63,158 bases of DNA from assembly GCA_910579725.1 (NCBI GenBank), contig CAJTUD010000009.1, positions 1-63,158 on the forward strand. Reading direction: 5' to 3'. The notes under the pieces are model-generated. The model was not told where the DNA came from. It saw nothing but the letters and a program-made list of their open reading frames with translations, and made no database searches. The stretch comes from an uncultured Oscillospiraceae bacterium (lineage in GTDB: Bacteria > Bacillota > Clostridia > Oscillospirales > Oscillospiraceae). Position numbers and translations under genes: made by a program. Positions 32,612 to 40,262 of this stretch are shown piece after piece. How positions within the stretch are numbered: position 1 is the stretch's first letter; every line of letters begins with the position of its first letter.

Positions 32612-34390
32612 TTACTCCTCCTCTTTTTCGGTGACGGCAATATGCAGTTCATCCAACTGCTTCTGCTCCACAAAAGAAGGAGCCCCCATCATCAGATCCT
32701 GGGCATTTTTGTTCATGGGGAAAGGAATAATCTCCCGGATGGACTCCTCGCCCGCCAGCAGCATGACCATACGATCCACCCCCGGCGCGATCCCCGCATG
32801 GGGCGGAGCCCCATAGCAGAACGCGTTATACATTGCCGGGAACTTGGATTTCACATCATCCTCGCCCAGCCGTACCATCTGGAATGCCTTGATCATGATC
32901 TCCGGGTCATGATTCCGTACCGCCCCGGAAGAAAGCTCCACGCCGTTGCAAACCAGATCGTACTGAAATGCCGTAATACTCAGCGGATCCACTTCTCCGG
33001 CAATGGCCTTCTCCAGAATCTCTTTCCCGCCATTGGGCATGGAGAACGGATTGTGACAGAACTCCAGCTCCCCGGACTCCTCGCCGATTTCATACATGGG
33101 GAAGTCTACAATCCAGCAGAATTCGTACCGTTCTTTGTCGAAATGATTGGGACACAACTGCCCCAGCTTGCTTCTCAACACCCCCGCCGTCTTCTGTGCG
33201 GCGTTTTTCTTCCCGGCGGTGAGCCCCACAAAGCAACCAGGCTTCAATCCCAGTTTTTCAATTACTTCATCCTTCTTGTTTGCTACAAACTTGGCGATGC
33301 CGCCCACAATCTCGCCATTCTCATCCAGCCGGAACCAGTACGCCTTTTCACCCGCCTGGACTTCCACGTCGGCGCACAGCTTGTCGATCTGCTTCCGCGC
33401 CGCGGTGAAATCGGTGACTACGATAGCCTTAACCACATTGCCCTCGAAGGGGCCAAATCCGCAGCAGCTCAACAGCTCTGTTGCATCCTGCACCGTCAGG
33501 TCGATTCGCAGATCCGGCTTGTCAGATCCATAGGTCTCCATAGCCTCCACAAATCCGATCCGCTTGAATGGCGCACAGGATGCCACATTATATAGCCCGT
33601 ACTTGGCAAAGATGGGCGGAAATACATCCTCAATCACTCCGAAAACATCGTCCTGGGTGGCGAAGCTCATTTCCATATCCAATTGGTAGAACTCACCCGG
33701 CGACCGGTCCCCCCGGGCATCCTCGTCCCGGAAGCAGGGCGCGATCTGGAAATAACGGTCAAACCCGGAGGCCATGAGCAGCTGCTTGAACTGCTGGGGC
33801 GCCTGGGGCAGGGCATAGAACTTCCCTGGATGCTTCCGGGCAGGCACCAGATAGTCCCGGGCTCCCTCCGGCGAGGAAGCGGTCAGAATAGGCGTGGTAA
33901 TCTCTAAAAATCCATGCTTCGTCATAGCCGCTCTCAGCGCGGATACCACATTACACCGCAGGATAATATTTTTCTTGACCTCCGGATTTCTCAGGTCCAG
34001 ATACCGGTACTTCAGCCGCAGTGTCTCGTCCGCGTCCCGGCTCCGGTTCACCTGGAAGGGAAGCTCGTTGTACCGGCACTTGCCCAGCACCTCGATTTTC
34101 TCCGGCACCACCTCGATCTCTCCGGTGGGCAGATTGGCGTTTTTGCTGCTTCTCTCCCGGACGGCGCCCTCCACGGCAATTACGGTTTCCTTGTTGAGCC
34201 CGTGGACGGCGTTCATCATTTCCTCCGTCTCAATAACCACCTGGGTGGTCCCATAGAAGTCCCGCAAAATCACAAAGGCGAAATTCTGCCCCACTTCTCT
34301 TACGTTCTCCATCCAACCGGAGAGCTTTACCTTCTGTCCCACGTGCTCCAGCCGGAGCTCATTGCAGGTATGGGTTCTGTTTTGCGTCAT
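32612..34390 (-). CDS. aspS: Aspartyl-tRNA synthetase
   Basis: Class II synthetase, 592 residues, bacterial type with the GAD insertion. N-terminal OB-fold anticodon domain (VKLSGWMENVREVGQNFAFV), motif 1/2 region (FLEITTPILTASSPEGARDY, FRDEDARGDRSPGEFYQLDM), GAD insert (about 280-420), and motif 3 GIAPGVDRMVMLLAG near the C-terminus. Last gene of the hisS-GNAT-hypothetical-aspS run; gaps are 33-45 nt. It is probably under the T-box leader in front of hisS. Confidence 0.97.
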   Translation of the reverse strand: MTQNRTHTCNELRLEHVGQKVKLSGWMENVREVGQNFAFVILRDFYGTTQVVIETEEMMNAVHGLNKETVIAVEGAVRERSSKNANLPTGEIEVVPEKIEVLGKCRYNELPFQVNRSRDADETLRLKYRYLDLRNPEVKKNIILRCNVVSALRAAMTKHGFLEITTPILTASSPEGARDYLVPARKHPGKFYALPQAPQQFKQLLMASGFDRYFQIAPCFRDEDARGDRSPGEFYQLDMEMSFATQDDVFGVIEDVFPPIFAKYGLYNVASCAPFKRIGFVEAMETYGSDKPDLRIDLTVQDATELLSCCGFGPFEGNVVKAIVVTDFTAARKQIDKLCADVEVQAGEKAYWFRLDENGEIVGGIAKFVANKKDEVIEKLGLKPGCFVGLTAGKKNAAQKTAGVLRSKLGQLCPNHFDKERYEFCWIVDFPMYEIGEESGELEFCHNPFSMPNGGKEILEKAIAGEVDPLSITAFQYDLVCNGVELSSGAVRNHDPEIMIKAFQMVRLGEDDVKSKFPAMYNAFCYGAPPHAGIAPGVDRMVMLLAGEESIREIIPFPMNKNAQDLMMGAPSFVEQKQLDELHIAVTEKEEE

Positions 34391-34435
34391 GTTTAAACAC
34401 CTTTCCTTTTATATTTGTATAATAGCAATATAAAA

Positions 34436-34906
34436 TTACGATTTGTTTTCAATCTTTACTCCAAATTCCTGTGTATAAGCAAACAGCTTCTCTGTTATGC
34501 TGTCGTTCAAGTTATAGACGATCTCTTGCTCATCAAAATGGAAGACAGCGGTTGATCCCATGAAGTCTATCCAGAAAGAGTCATTATCTTGGGTAACATT
34601 AATATTGATCTTTTTTGTGGTCTCGGGTGCAGGCAGGAAGAGAATCAGATTTATCAGACTGGCACGATATTTACCGCTTTCCAAAATTTCTGCTGCTTCC
34701 CTGATTACTTCCCTGCGGCTCTCGTCACCGTCCAAACCCCAGGCGCTGATTCCGGCAGGTGGACTGCTCTTTATAGCAAGCATGCTGACAAAAGTGATTT
34801 TTCCATCCCCAGCCAGTTCCCCAAAGCTTCTCGGTCTGGTATACCAGAGGCAGAAGATGACCACAAGTGTCAACGCCCCCAGCGCGATTTTTCGCTTCCT
34901 GGTCAT
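34436..34906 (-). CDS. Hypothetical single-pass membrane protein
   Basis: 156 residues. N-terminal membrane helix (about 6-22: IALGALTLVVIFCLWY), then an extracytoplasmic domain with alternating polar strands (INVTQDNDSFWIDFMGSTAV). I do not recognise a family. It lies between GNAT and aspS in the same orientation with short gaps, so it is probably cotranscribed with hisS/aspS. Confidence 0.65.
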   Translation of the reverse strand: MTRKRKIALGALTLVVIFCLWYTRPRSFGELAGDGKITFVSMLAIKSSPPAGISAWGLDGDESRREVIREAAEILESGKYRASLINLILFLPAPETTKKININVTQDNDSFWIDFMGSTAVFHFDEQEIVYNLNDSITEKLFAYTQEFGVKIENKS

Positions 34907-34944
34907 GGCATGGCATCTCCTTTCATAACTCTGGCTATAAAAAT

Positions 34945-35412
34945 CTAAGAATCAAGCGGGTGCTGTCTAATATTCATCACAAAAAGCTGATCTACGTTCC
35001 CATATATTGTCTCAAAGTCGCCCAGCTTTACAAACCCATATTTTTCATACAGCCCGATTTCACCGCTCATAATATAAATCTGCTCATAACCGAGGTGACA
35101 GGCGTACGCTGCCCCATGCTGGATCATTTTTTCCGACAATCGTTTCCCACGGTATTCTTCCGCCACGAAAACAAATCCGATAAACGGAGTAAACGGATAT
35201 TTCTCCGGCAGTTCGTCCTTTTCCGCCACTATGCAGAACCCCGCGACTTTCCCGCCCACGCAGGCGGCGCAGACCCGTTCCCACTCCTTGAAGTCATTTT
35301 TCTTCATTTTTTCCGCCAGGAGGGGCCCCGCTCTCCACGAGCAGCGGTTGGCCAAAGAAATTGTCTCTTCCCAATACGGATGCCCCTGGGTCATCAAATG
35401 CAGCTTTGTCAT
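34945..35412 (-). CDS. GNAT-family N-acetyltransferase
   Basis: 155 residues. GNAT core: GKVAGFCIVAEKDELPEKYP, FVAEEYRGKRLSEKMIQHG (acetyl-CoA loop), YIMSGEIGLYEKYGFVKLGD. An uncharacterised type common near aminoacyl-tRNA synthetase genes in gut Clostridia. It lies 33 nt after hisS. Target unknown. Confidence 0.85.
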   Translation of the reverse strand: MTKLHLMTQGHPYWEETISLANRCSWRAGPLLAEKMKKNDFKEWERVCAACVGGKVAGFCIVAEKDELPEKYPFTPFIGFVFVAEEYRGKRLSEKMIQHGAAYACHLGYEQIYIMSGEIGLYEKYGFVKLGDFETIYGNVDQLFVMNIRQHPLDS

Positions 35413-35445
35413 ACCGCCTTCCTTTCCGCCGGGGCAGGGAGGACC

Positions 35446-36795
35446 CTAACCCAAAATCACGCACCCTTCTTCCATCTTCGCCAGTCCGTCCCGTACCCGG
35501 GTCAGCGTCTCATCGAACCCTAGCTTCGTCTGCTCCCCGGACTTCATATCCTTGCAGGCTACCACGCCGTCCCGGATCTCATCCTCTCCCAGGAACACCA
35601 CGAAGGGGACCTTGATCTTGTCGGCATAATTCATCTTCGCCTTGAATTTCTTCTGTTCTACATACAGCTGTACTCTGACCCCGGCGTTTCTGAACCGCGT
35701 CGCCAGTTCTACAGCAGGGGAGAGGTCCTCTACCATGGGCAGCAGCAGCACGTCCGCCGGCGCGGTGTTCCGCTCCTGATTCAGCATTCCTTGTTCATTG
35801 AGAATAAAAAATAGTCTTGTCAATCCAATAGAAATTCCAACTCCAGGCAGTATTTTATCCGTGTAATATTCTGCAAGGTTATCATATCTGCCTCCGGAGC
35901 ATATGGATCCGATCTCCGGGTGTCCGATCATAAACGTTTCATATACGGTTCCGGTGTAGTAATCCAGTCCCCGGGCAATAGTCAAATCCACTGCGAAATT
36001 CTCTTGAGGCACGCCGAACCCGCCCAGATATTTCACTACGGTTCTCAGCTCATCCAGTCCCAGGTCAAAGAGCTCGTTCCTTCCCCGGTACGCTTCCAGG
36101 GCGTCCAGCACCTGTTCGTTGGACCCCTTGATCCCGATAAACGCAAGGATCTCCCCGGCCTTCTCCTCTGGGATACCCAGTTCTACCAGAAGCCCTTTGA
36201 CCTTTTCCTCCCCGATTTTCTCCAGCTTGTCTACGGTGCGCATAATGTCCCCAGCCTGTTCACTGAGCGCCAGCATCCCATAGAAACCGTTCAAAATTTT
36301 GCGATTGTTTACCCGAATCTGAAATTGTTTTAATCCAAGTCTGGTAAATACCTGATAAATGATGGCAGGCATTTCGGCTTCATTGCAGACGTCCAGTTTT
36401 CCATCGCCGATCATATCAATATCTGCCTGATAGAACTCCCGGAACCGTCCCCGCTGGGCCCGCTCTCCCCGATATACTTTTCCGATCTGATACCGCCGGA
36501 AAGGGAAGGCCAATTCCCCATAGTGCAGGGCCACATACTTTGCCAGAGGTACTGTCAAGTCAAATCTCAGGCTCAGGTCGCTGTCCCCCTTGGTAAAACG
36601 GTAGATTTGCTTCTCCGTCTCTCCGCCGCCTTTGGCCAGCAGCACCTCGCTTGCTTCAATCATTGGAGTATCCAGTGGAGTGAAACCATAGAGGGAATAG
36701 GTCTCTCTGAGGACTTTCATTACATCCTCCATCAGGAGCTGCTGTTCGGGTAGCAATTCCATGAATCCTGAGAGGGTTCTGGGCTGTATTTTCAT
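35446..36795 (-). CDS. hisS: Histidyl-tRNA synthetase
   Basis: Class II synthetase, 449 residues from ATG 36795 after AAAGGAGAG. Motif 1: YSLYGFTPLDTPMIEASE. Motif 2: YRGERAQRGRFREFYQ. His-specific loop: ARGLDYYTGTVYE. Motif 3: SICSGGRYDNL and GVGISIGLTRL. C-terminal anticodon-binding domain from about 350. First gene of the operon, preceded by a T-box leader. Confidence 0.97.
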   Translation of the reverse strand: MKIQPRTLSGFMELLPEQQLLMEDVMKVLRETYSLYGFTPLDTPMIEASEVLLAKGGGETEKQIYRFTKGDSDLSLRFDLTVPLAKYVALHYGELAFPFRRYQIGKVYRGERAQRGRFREFYQADIDMIGDGKLDVCNEAEMPAIIYQVFTRLGLKQFQIRVNNRKILNGFYGMLALSEQAGDIMRTVDKLEKIGEEKVKGLLVELGIPEEKAGEILAFIGIKGSNEQVLDALEAYRGRNELFDLGLDELRTVVKYLGGFGVPQENFAVDLTIARGLDYYTGTVYETFMIGHPEIGSICSGGRYDNLAEYYTDKILPGVGISIGLTRLFFILNEQGMLNQERNTAPADVLLLPMVEDLSPAVELATRFRNAGVRVQLYVEQKKFKAKMNYADKIKVPFVVFLGEDEIRDGVVACKDMKSGEQTKLGFDETLTRVRDGLAKMEEGCVILG

Positions 36796-36924
36796 TATAA
36801 ACTCTCCTTTTTCTCCCACGCCCTTCAGGCGTGTGGATAGTGATTTCTCAATTCAGCTCCGGGTGGGTACCACGCGGGAAAAGCTTGTATTTCTTTGCGC
36901 CCTGTAGGGCCATGAATAAAAAAC

Positions 36925-37205
36925 AATGCTCCCGTCCCCTAACCAAGCGGGACGAGAGCATGACGAACCAGTCATACTTCCGTGGTGCCACCCACATTCG
37001 GTCCCGCCAATCTCTGCCAGGACCCTCCAATCCCATTTTGCTGCGGTGGGATAAAGCCGCGGACGTCTCCGTCCCCGCTCCGGCGCTGTCGTTCTCCCCA
37101 CCCGAAACCGTGGGCCGCTTCCAGCCTGGGAACGGAATGCTCCCTGCGGTCCTCTCTGTCCGGTGGGAGGGGGTACTCTGTCGCCCTCCGCGCGGTATGC
37201 CAATA
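36925..37205 (-). promoter_or_regulatory. T-box leader of the hisS-aspS operon, predicted to read tRNA(Asp)
   Basis: Minus-strand leader with the T-box GGGTGGCACCACGG (36980-36995) followed by a terminator, CTCTCGTCCC/GGGACGGGAG and a U-run (36927-36958). AGAGAG in stem I is visible upstream. The tRNA-end bulge reads TGGC, complementary to a GCCA 3' end, so discriminator G73 as in tRNA(Asp) rather than C73 of tRNA(His). A GAC (Asp) triplet at 37088-37090 in GAACGACAG sits where a specifier could be. Uncharged tRNA would favour antitermination. Specifier placement is inference. Confidence 0.8.
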
Positions 37206-37211
37206 TGTGGT

Positions 37212-37239
37212 ATTATAGCGCAGAAAACCGGAAAGTCAA
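37212..37239 (-). promoter_or_regulatory. Sigma-A promoter of the hisS T-box operon
   Basis: Minus strand: TTGACT (37234-37239), 16 bp, perfect TATAAT (37212-37217). It lies directly downstream of mgsA; AACCGG/CCGGTT arms span the -35 region, so the mgsA 3' end and this promoter overlap. Confidence 0.75.
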
Positions 37240-37248
37240 TAGAAAAAA

Positions 37249-37665
37249 CTACTGCCGGTTATATTTTTGTTTGGGATTGACGATATTTCGCCAGTCCAGA
37301 TCTCCCCGGTCCATCCCCAGTACCAGCATTTCCGCCGTTGCCACATTGGAGGCAAATGGCACATTGTTTTGATCGCACAGCCGGGAGATATACAGCAGCT
37401 CCTTTTCCATGGACGAATCATTGGGATCGACAAAGAACAGGACCATGTCCATTTCGTTGTAGGCGATCCGCGCCCCGATCTGCTGACTGCCGCCGTGTTG
37501 GCAGGTCAGGAACCGGTGTACATGCAGCCCCGTGGCTTCTATCACCATCTGGCCGGTGGTGCTGGTGGCGCAGAGATTGTGCTGTGATAAGATTCCCGCG
37601 TAGGCCGTACAGAATTGAACCATCAGATCTTTTTTGTTGTCGTGGGACATGAGAGCAATATACAT
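37249..37665 (-). CDS. Methylglyoxal synthase-like protein with altered active site
   Basis: 138 residues, MgsA fold throughout: IALMSHDNKKDLMVQF (Asp9, matching E. coli Asp20), TSTTGQMVIEATGL, IGARIAYNEMDMVLFFVDP (Asp80, matching Asp91), and NVPFASNVATAEMLV. The catalytic loop, GGDQQ in true synthases (E. coli Asp71), reads HGGSQQ here, with Ser60. The following loop that carries the active-site His98/Asp101 in E. coli is about four residues shorter and lacks both. So conversion of DHAP to methylglyoxal is doubtful. It follows the minD-like gene by 89 nt. Confidence 0.8.
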   Translation of the reverse strand: MYIALMSHDNKKDLMVQFCTAYAGILSQHNLCATSTTGQMVIEATGLHVHRFLTCQHGGSQQIGARIAYNEMDMVLFFVDPNDSSMEKELLYISRLCDQNNVPFASNVATAEMLVLGMDRGDLDWRNIVNPKQKYNRQ

Positions 37666-37754
37666 GGGTATCCCTTCCTTTCTCCGTTGCCTTTATGTCT
37701 ATCTACAGCCTTAAAGGTACAGGCAGTATTAGCAGGTATTTTTTCCAAAATGTA

Positions 37755-38498
37755 TTAGCGTATCTTCATCAGCGCCACCCGCCGTCCATCCATCCGTCTG
37801 GCAATATTGCGGTAAGCCTTGGCGGCGCAGTTGTTGTTGGTACTCAGCAGGGGTACGCCCCGCCCCGCGTACAGCGGCATGGTCTCATCCTCGGGAATCA
37901 CCCCCAGCAGAGGCAGTCCCGCACTGTCGATGGCGTCGTCGATGGTTTGATGAAGGGACTTGAGCAGCTTCTGCCGGCACCGGTTCACCACGAGATGCAC
38001 CTTGCCTCGCTTCAGCCAACCCAGCTCCATCACCGTTCTCTGAGCATCTCTCAGACTGCTGGCTTCCGTGGTGGTGACGACTACCGCCCGGTCTGCGCCT
38101 GCCAGGGCAAGCTGGAAGCCGCTGCCCAGCCCTGCCGGCGCGTCCACCAGACAGTAATCGAACCGTTCTCTGATTTCTGGAAACAGTTCCCGGAAAGCGT
38201 CACGATCAATATCCGGGGCGCCCAGCCGCGTAGGTGCGGTCAGCAAAAAGAGATTTTTCTGTTCTGGATGTCTTACCGCTGCGTCCTCCAGGGAGCACCG
38301 GCCTCTCATCACGTCGGTGAAATCCATCATGGCCCGGTCAGTCATGGCCAAGGCGATGTCCAGGTTCCTCAGCCCCACGTCGCAGTCCAGACATAAGGTA
38401 GGATGTCCCATTTGTGCCAGCGCCATGCCTACATTTGCCGTAAATGATGTTTTTCCCGTACCGCCCTTACCGGACACCACGGCCACCACCTGGCCCAT
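37755..38498 (-). CDS. MinD/ParA-like septum-placement ATPase
   Basis: 247 residues from ATG 38498 after GGAGGAGG. Deviant Walker A SGKGGTGKTS (9-18), Walker A' LCLDCDVGLRNLD, switch II DYCLVDAPAGLG. Close to MinD in sequence, but the C-terminus (RRMDGRRVALMKIR) has no clear amphipathic membrane-targeting helix of the MinD kind, and minC and minE are not adjacent. It could be a MinD that binds membranes another way, or a MinD-like positioning ATPase. Confidence 0.8.
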   Translation of the reverse strand: MGQVVAVVSGKGGTGKTSFTANVGMALAQMGHPTLCLDCDVGLRNLDIALAMTDRAMMDFTDVMRGRCSLEDAAVRHPEQKNLFLLTAPTRLGAPDIDRDAFRELFPEIRERFDYCLVDAPAGLGSGFQLALAGADRAVVVTTTEASSLRDAQRTVMELGWLKRGKVHLVVNRCRQKLLKSLHQTIDDAIDSAGLPLLGVIPEDETMPLYAGRGVPLLSTNNNCAAKAYRNIARRMDGRRVALMKIR

Positions 38499-38548
38499 TG
38501 GAACCCTCCTCCTTTTTCCTTCCGCTGTTGGAAAGAAACCACTGCGGA

Positions 38549-39250
38549 TTACATTCCCAGCGGCTGCTTTTTGATTTGCGCAAATTTTCTTGGGTATTTC
38601 CCCGGGGAAGGGGAGATCTTTCTGATACAAACCACCCGGTGGACTACGTCGGTAGTGGGAATTGTGTAATCCTTCACCCACTCAATTTTTCCTCCAAGGA
38701 TGGCGGCCGCCTGCTTGGCTCCATTGATTTCCTCCTGAGAGTGGGTGGATTTCATGGCCAGCATCTGTCCGCCTACCTTCACCAGAGGCAGACACAGCTC
38801 GCACAACACCGGCAGCGCTGCCACCGCGCGGCTTACCGCCCAGTCAAAGGATTCCCGACGCTCTCCTGCGAACTCTTCCGCTCTTGCTTGAACGCACTCC
38901 GCATTCTCCAGTCCCAGCGTTTCGCAGGCCTCTTTCAAAAATTCAATTCGTTTCCCCAGGCTGTCCAGCAGCGTTACTTTCAGATCCGGCCGTGTCAAAG
39001 CTGCCGGTACGCCGGGAAATCCCGCTCCGCAGCCCACATCCACCAGCCGTCCTCTCTCCAATCCCCCCAGGGGCAGCAGCGCCAGACTGTCCAGCAGATG
39101 CAGCGCCGCCACATCCTTTGGTTCTGTAATGGCGGTAAGATTCATTACCTGATTCCGCTCCAGTACCATTTCCGCGAAAGCAGCCAGTCTGGGGATGGAG
39201 CCTGTCTCCACCCCCAGCTCCGGCAGTCCACGCTCCAGCGTTTCCCTCAT
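38549..39250 (-). CDS. rsmG: 16S rRNA (guanine527-N7)-methyltransferase RsmG
   Basis: Methylates G527 of 16S rRNA in the decoding site. 233 residues. MNLTAITEP, HLLDSLALLPL, SAM motif I LVDVGCGAGFPG (69-80), DSLGKRIEFLKE and SRAVAALPVLCELCLPL are family hallmarks. It overlaps mscL by 4 nt. In many Firmicutes rsmG precedes parA/noc; here it lies downstream of parAB in the same strand run. Confidence 0.96.
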   Translation of the reverse strand: MRETLERGLPELGVETGSIPRLAAFAEMVLERNQVMNLTAITEPKDVAALHLLDSLALLPLGGLERGRLVDVGCGAGFPGVPAALTRPDLKVTLLDSLGKRIEFLKEACETLGLENAECVQARAEEFAGERRESFDWAVSRAVAALPVLCELCLPLVKVGGQMLAMKSTHSQEEINGAKQAAAILGGKIEWVKDYTIPTTDVVHRVVCIRKISPSPGKYPRKFAQIKKQPLGM

Positions 39251-39642
39251 TTCCTCTGTTCCTTCAGCAAGTCCCGAATTTCGGCCAGCAGTTTTTCTTC
39301 AGCGGAGGGCTCCTTGGCGGGCGGGGGAGGAGGGGCTTCCTCTTTTTTACGGGAGAGCCGGTTGATTCCTTTTACCATACAGAATACCACAAAGGCCATA
39401 ATCAAGAAATTGATGACAGCCTGAATAAAGTTTCCGTAGGTAATTACCGCACTGCCCACCGTAATGGTTAGATTGGCAAAGCTGGTCTCGCTGACAAAGA
39501 TTCCAATCAGAGGCATCAGGATGTCATTGATTAGCGACGTGGTAATGGCGCTGAAAGCGCCGCCTACGATCACGCCGACAGCCAGATCCATCACGTTGCC
39601 CCTCATGGCAAACTCTTTGAATTCATGAAAGAATTTTTTCAT
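39247..39642 (-). CDS. mscL: Large-conductance mechanosensitive channel MscL
   Basis: Pentameric emergency osmotic valve. 131 residues. N-terminal helix and TM1 (EFAMRGNVMDLAVGVIVGGA, continuing through AFSAI), periplasmic loop, TM2 (FIQAVINFLIMAFVVFCMVK), then a charged C-terminal bundle (EEKLLAEIRDLLKEQ). A Pro-rich stretch (EEAPPPPPAKEP) precedes the bundle. RBS AAAAGGAGC. Confidence 0.95.
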   Translation of the reverse strand: MKKFFHEFKEFAMRGNVMDLAVGVIVGGAFSAITTSLINDILMPLIGIFVSETSFANLTITVGSAVITYGNFIQAVINFLIMAFVVFCMVKGINRLSRKKEEAPPPPPAKEPSAEEKLLAEIRDLLKEQRK

Positions 39643-39725
39643 TCTTTGGGGCTCCTTTTATCATTGGTAAGTCTCTGCCGGATATCCGAATGCTTCCATC
39701 ATGGAAAGGACCAGCAGGAGTACAA

Positions 39726-40148
39726 TTACTCCGCCTGAATCTCCCCAGCCTCCGGGATTTCCGGAATCTCAGGAACTTCCGGAATCTCAGGGGTTTCGGA
39801 AATTACCGGAGTCTCAGGAATTTCGGGGATTTCAGGAATTTCTGTAGTCTCTTCCACCTCTCCGGCAGTCTCCTCGTCGGAACCGGCGTACTCAACGCAC
39901 AGCTCGTCGCTGAACAGATGGGGCTCTTCCTTGTTTTCCTTGGCGGCCATCAGTTTGCTGGTCAGCGTCCCTTCACCAAGGTTAATACCAATATCGATTT
40001 TCTTTTTTTCATCGTCGGGGGTGCTGGTGATCCTCCAAAGGAGGGCCTGATAGCTTTTTTCGCCGGTTTCCTCATTCTTTTCCACCTTGTAGGGAGTGAG
40101 TCCGGCAGCCAGCGCGGCGAAACCCAGAACTTTCCAAAATGCTTTCAT
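39726..40148 (-). CDS. Hypothetical protein with a Pro-Glu-Ile repeat tail
   Basis: 140 residues. A short hydrophobic N-terminus (FWKVLGFAALAAGLTPYKVE), a conserved-looking small domain (about 17-90: ETGEKSYQALLWRITS, KKKIDIGINLGEG), then a low-complexity C-terminus (about 95-138) built of repeating P-E-(I/V/T)-x-E units. The DNA tail is also repetitive (TTCCGGAATCTCAGG-like units at about 39735-39845). I do not know a function; similar small proteins occur in related gut Clostridia. RBS AAAGGAGAG. Confidence 0.7.
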   Translation of the reverse strand: MKAFWKVLGFAALAAGLTPYKVEKNEETGEKSYQALLWRITSTPDDEKKKIDIGINLGEGTLTSKLMAAKENKEEPHLFSDELCVEYAGSDEETAGEVEETTEIPEIPEIPETPVISETPEIPEVPEIPEIPEAGEIQAE

Positions 40149-40181
40149 ATTGTGCTCTCCTTTATCATTTATTTTGGCGAC

Positions 40182-40232
40182 ATTCTTTTTCTTGAAAGAA
40201 AAAGAATCAAAAAGAACTTTTAGGAACTGCCG
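40182..40232 (+). repeat. Single left module related to the two-hairpin elements
   Basis: ATTCTTTTTCTT/AAGAAAAAGAAT (40182-40207), then CAAAAAGAAC and CTTTTAGGAACTGC, alignable with the left end of element 1 (CTTAAGGAACTAC at 3014). The second hairpin is not preserved. Lies between serS and the repeat-tail hypothetical gene. Confidence 0.4.
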
Positions 40233-40262
40233 CTGGGGCCGCTTTTTTCCATACAGTCTCCG

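Noticed and set aside
32102..33595. 497-codon plus-strand ORF
   Set aside because: Runs across noncoding element 2 and antisense to aspS; no ribosome binding site.
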